Source: Melastoma dodecandrum (Eukaryota > Streptophyta > Magnoliopsida > Myrtales > Melastomataceae). From it: a DNA stretch of 64,000 nucleotides. Positions within the stretch are counted from its first letter, which is position 1. Each line of letters begins with the position of its first letter. Shown one piece after another: positions 61,897 through 64,000 of the stretch. Under the pieces are notes generated by a model, which ran no database searches, was not told the DNA's origin, and saw only the letters and a list, made by a program, of their open reading frames with translations. The DNA is taken from contig JARUPY010000083.1 in the NCBI GenBank assembly GCA_029817715.1, forward strand, positions 372,001-436,000, in the 5' to 3' direction. The translations under genes and the position numbers were made by a program.

Positions 61897-62660
61897 TACT
61901 GACAAACCCAAACCAGCAAAGGGAATCAGGCACGGTGAGCAGTGACGACGCGGGACACCCAAACCGTAACCCCCGGGACAAAGGGGGCCGGACAAACCGA
62001 CCGAAAACCCCCCACCACAAACCCATTACCCATCTCAACAAACGGGTCACATAAACCCTAAATCAAAGAAGCCAAACCTGTCAAACCCTAACGACCCTAA
62101 ACCCATCCCGTTGAACCCATTCCGATCGCTTTCCCTCCCCCGAAAAACCCACCAACTTACCTTTCAGCCGACAGGGGGAGCAACGACACCGAAAGCGCGG
62201 ACGGGATTCCACCTCCAAGGTTTGGATAACTCTTCACTTCGGGGAGTTGTGTCTGCGAGATTGTGACGAGACAAACCCAAACCAGCAAAGGGAATCAGGC
62301 ACGGTGAGCAGTGACGACGCGAGACACCCAACCCGTAACCCCCGGGACAACGGGGCCGGACAAACCCGACCGAAAAGCCAGACAAACCCGACGGAAAACC
62401 CCCCACCACAAACCCATTACCCATCTCAACAAACGGACCCTAAATCAAATAAGCCAAACCTCTCAAACCCTAACGACCCTAAACCCATCCCTTTGAACCC
62501 ATTCCGATCGCTTTCCCTTCCCCGAAAAACCCATCAACTTACCTTTCAGCCGACAGGGGGACCAACGACACTGAAAGCGCGGACGGGATTCCACCTCCAA
62601 GGTTTGGATAACTCTTCACTTCGGGGACTTGTATCTGCGAGATTGTGACGAGGCTTCGAG
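61897..62660 (-). promoter_or_regulatory. Duplicated upstream region of the Ulp1-like gene
   Basis: About 370 bp is repeated in tandem (about 61901-62268 and 62269-62650), including AAACCAGCAAAGGGAATCAG and CGACAGGGGG(A/G). The copies share the proximal leader ending near the protease start codon, so the gene may have two alternative starts of transcription. The region is C-rich on the + strand. No other gene is visible. Confidence 0.75.
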
Positions 62661-62809
62661 AGGAAGACAACGAGAAAAAAGTCGGATGGCAGTGTCCTAA
62701 ATGGTAAATTCACACCCAACATTAGGTTCGGTTTTTGGCTTGGTTGTATTAGTATTGAACTACCAAATGAACCAGTTACATTAGTACACACCGATAATTT
62801 CCGTAACTA

Positions 62810-63875
62810 CTAATTACTAATGGTGTACCATCGACAGTGTTAGTACATGTTTCTATTCCTGTTTCGTACCAACTAGTACACTAGTACACTGTACATATGT
62901 ACAGTGTACTAACCGTCACTGTTCCTGTTTCGTACCAACTAGTACACTAGTACACTGTACTAATAGTTACTGTTCCTGTTTCGTACCAACTAGTACACTA
63001 GTACACTGTACATATGTACACTGTACTAATAGTTACTGTTCCTGTTTCGTACCAACTAGTACACTAGTACACTGTACATATGTACAGTGTACTAACGATT
63101 ACTGTTCATGTTTCGTACCAACTAGTACACTAGTACAGTGTACATATGTACAGTGTACTAACGATTACTGTTCCTCTTTCGTACCAACTAGTACACTAGT
63201 ACAGTGTACATATGTACAGTGTACTAATAGTTACTGTTCCTGTTTCGTACCAACTAGTACACTAGTACACTGTACATATGTACAGTGTACTAACGATTAC
63301 TGTTCCTGTTTCGTACCAACTAGTACACTAGTACAGTGTACATATGTACAGTGTACTAACCGTCACTGTTCCTGTTTCGTACCAACTAGTACACTTGTAC
63401 AGTGTACATATGTACACTGTACTAACCGTCACTGTTCCTGTTTCGTACCAACTAGTACACTAGTACAGTGTACATATGTACAGTGTACTAACGATTACTG
63501 TTCCTGTTTCGTACCAACTAGTACACTAGTACACTGTACATATGTACACTGTACTAACGATTACTGTTCCTGTTTCGTACCAACTAGTACACTAGTACAG
63601 TGTACATATGTACACTGTACTAACGATTACTGTTCCTGTTTCGTACCAACTAGTACACTTGTACATTACTAGTACAAGAACAGTTCCCATTAGTACACTG
63701 TACTAATCATTACTAGTACAAGAACAGTACCATTTAGTACAATGTACTAACTACAGTGTTAGTACATCGTTAGTAATTTCAAAATGTACTAACCGAGTTA
63801 GTACATTGTACTAAATCGGGGTCGAAATTAGTACACGTCACGTAAGATGCCGTTCACGGCACATTAGCCGCTTCC
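62810..63875. repeat. Right terminal inverted repeat with 66-bp tandem array
   Basis: Inverted counterpart of 54115-55280 with about 13 array units (TTCGTACCAACTAGTACAC anchors), one of them lacking the palindrome centre. The outermost 230 bp match the left end almost perfectly. Unit order and single-base variants differ inside the array, so the arrays have exchanged or changed copies since the ends were homogenised. Confidence 0.95.
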
Positions 63876-63884
63876 TGTTTGTTG
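63876..63884. repeat. 9-bp target-site duplication, right copy
   Basis: TGTTTGTTG, identical to 54106-54114. Confidence 0.97.
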
Positions 63885-63909
63885 CACTGTATTTATGCGA
63901 TGCTAGCAT
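63885..63909 (-). pseudogene. Relic Ulp1-like exon, right part
   Basis: An acceptor TTTTTGCAG (minus strand) precedes 25 nt reading MLASHKYSA. This continues, counting the 9-bp duplication once, into 54114-54023 on the other side of the MULE. The joined length is 117 nt, identical to the matching exon (58929-59045, starting NFASRNYSA) of the intact gene. The rest of the older gene lies beyond the window. Confidence 0.88.
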
Positions 63910-64000
63910 CTGCAAAAATAATGAAATAGGGCCCATGATTTGTATAATTGACATATCATGCGACACAGTTGGGGGACGTGGGTTACGATTATTACTAACC

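Larger units (their letters stand above)
54115..63875. mobile_element. Complete MULE with FAR1-type transposase and Ulp1-like gene (Kaonashi-like)
   Basis: 9,761 bp with a perfect 9-bp duplication. The termini are GGAAGCGGCTAATGTGCCGT in inverted orientation, continuing into terminal repeats over 1 kb long. The first 240 bp or so of the two ends differ at about one position by eye, so the insertion is recent. Two genes converge: transposase on + (55910-58030) and a spliced cysteine protease on - (58174-61896). MULEs carrying Ulp1-like genes are known in plants (Kaonashi type). The element sits in an exon of an older relative of its own protease gene. Confidence 0.95.

Overview
The window is nuclear DNA of a flowering plant, probably a eudicot. 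It has two ordinary intron-rich host genes with GT-AG introns, and most of the rest is layered transposable elements: Ty3 LTR retrotransposons, Mutator-like elements (MULEs) and an endogenous caulimovirid fragment. I cannot name the species.

Host genes. A complete 11-exon DHHC protein S-acyltransferase of the PAT10 type lies on the + strand (6537-11527, 344 aa). A complete 11-exon B2-type mitotic cyclin lies on the - strand (17982-20350, 420 aa). In both, every exon junction I placed keeps the reading frame. Each has a foldback, MULE-like element just upstream of its start codon (ends at 6118 and 20596).

The left half (1-29 kb) otherwise holds a retrotransposon gag scrap, nested inverted-repeat elements, a Pack-MULE-like element carrying a rearranged DELLA/GRAS fragment (22261-23587), a caulimovirid capsid-region fragment between two ATT microsatellites (23634-24856), and a dead MuDR-type transposase (25571-27229) followed by another foldback element.

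The region 30.7-53.5 kb is dominated by LTR retrotransposons. These are a degenerate minus-strand chromovirus of Tekay/Del type (30684-39356), a short non-autonomous LTR element with a 5-bp target duplication (39598-41633), a scrambled Reina-like element with RT before gag (44.3-47.05 kb), and an internally deleted Tat-type element with a 5-bp target duplication (49025-53450).

The most notable system is at the right. A 9,761-bp MULE (54115-63875) has a perfect 9-bp target duplication and long, nearly identical terminal inverted repeats built from a 66-bp palindrome-containing tandem repeat. It carries a FAR1-type transposase with two in-frame amber codons, and a convergent, apparently intact 13-exon Ulp1/SENP-like cysteine protease gene (875 aa). 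It is inserted in an exon of an older relative of the same protease gene. Pieces of that older element (transposase at 47.1-48.7 kb, protease exons at 48.8, 53.5, 53.7, 54.0 and 63.9 kb) can be followed on both sides of the Tat and MULE insertions. Five elements in the window have ends resembling GGAAG(C/A)GGCTAA, so they look like one MULE family in different states of decay.
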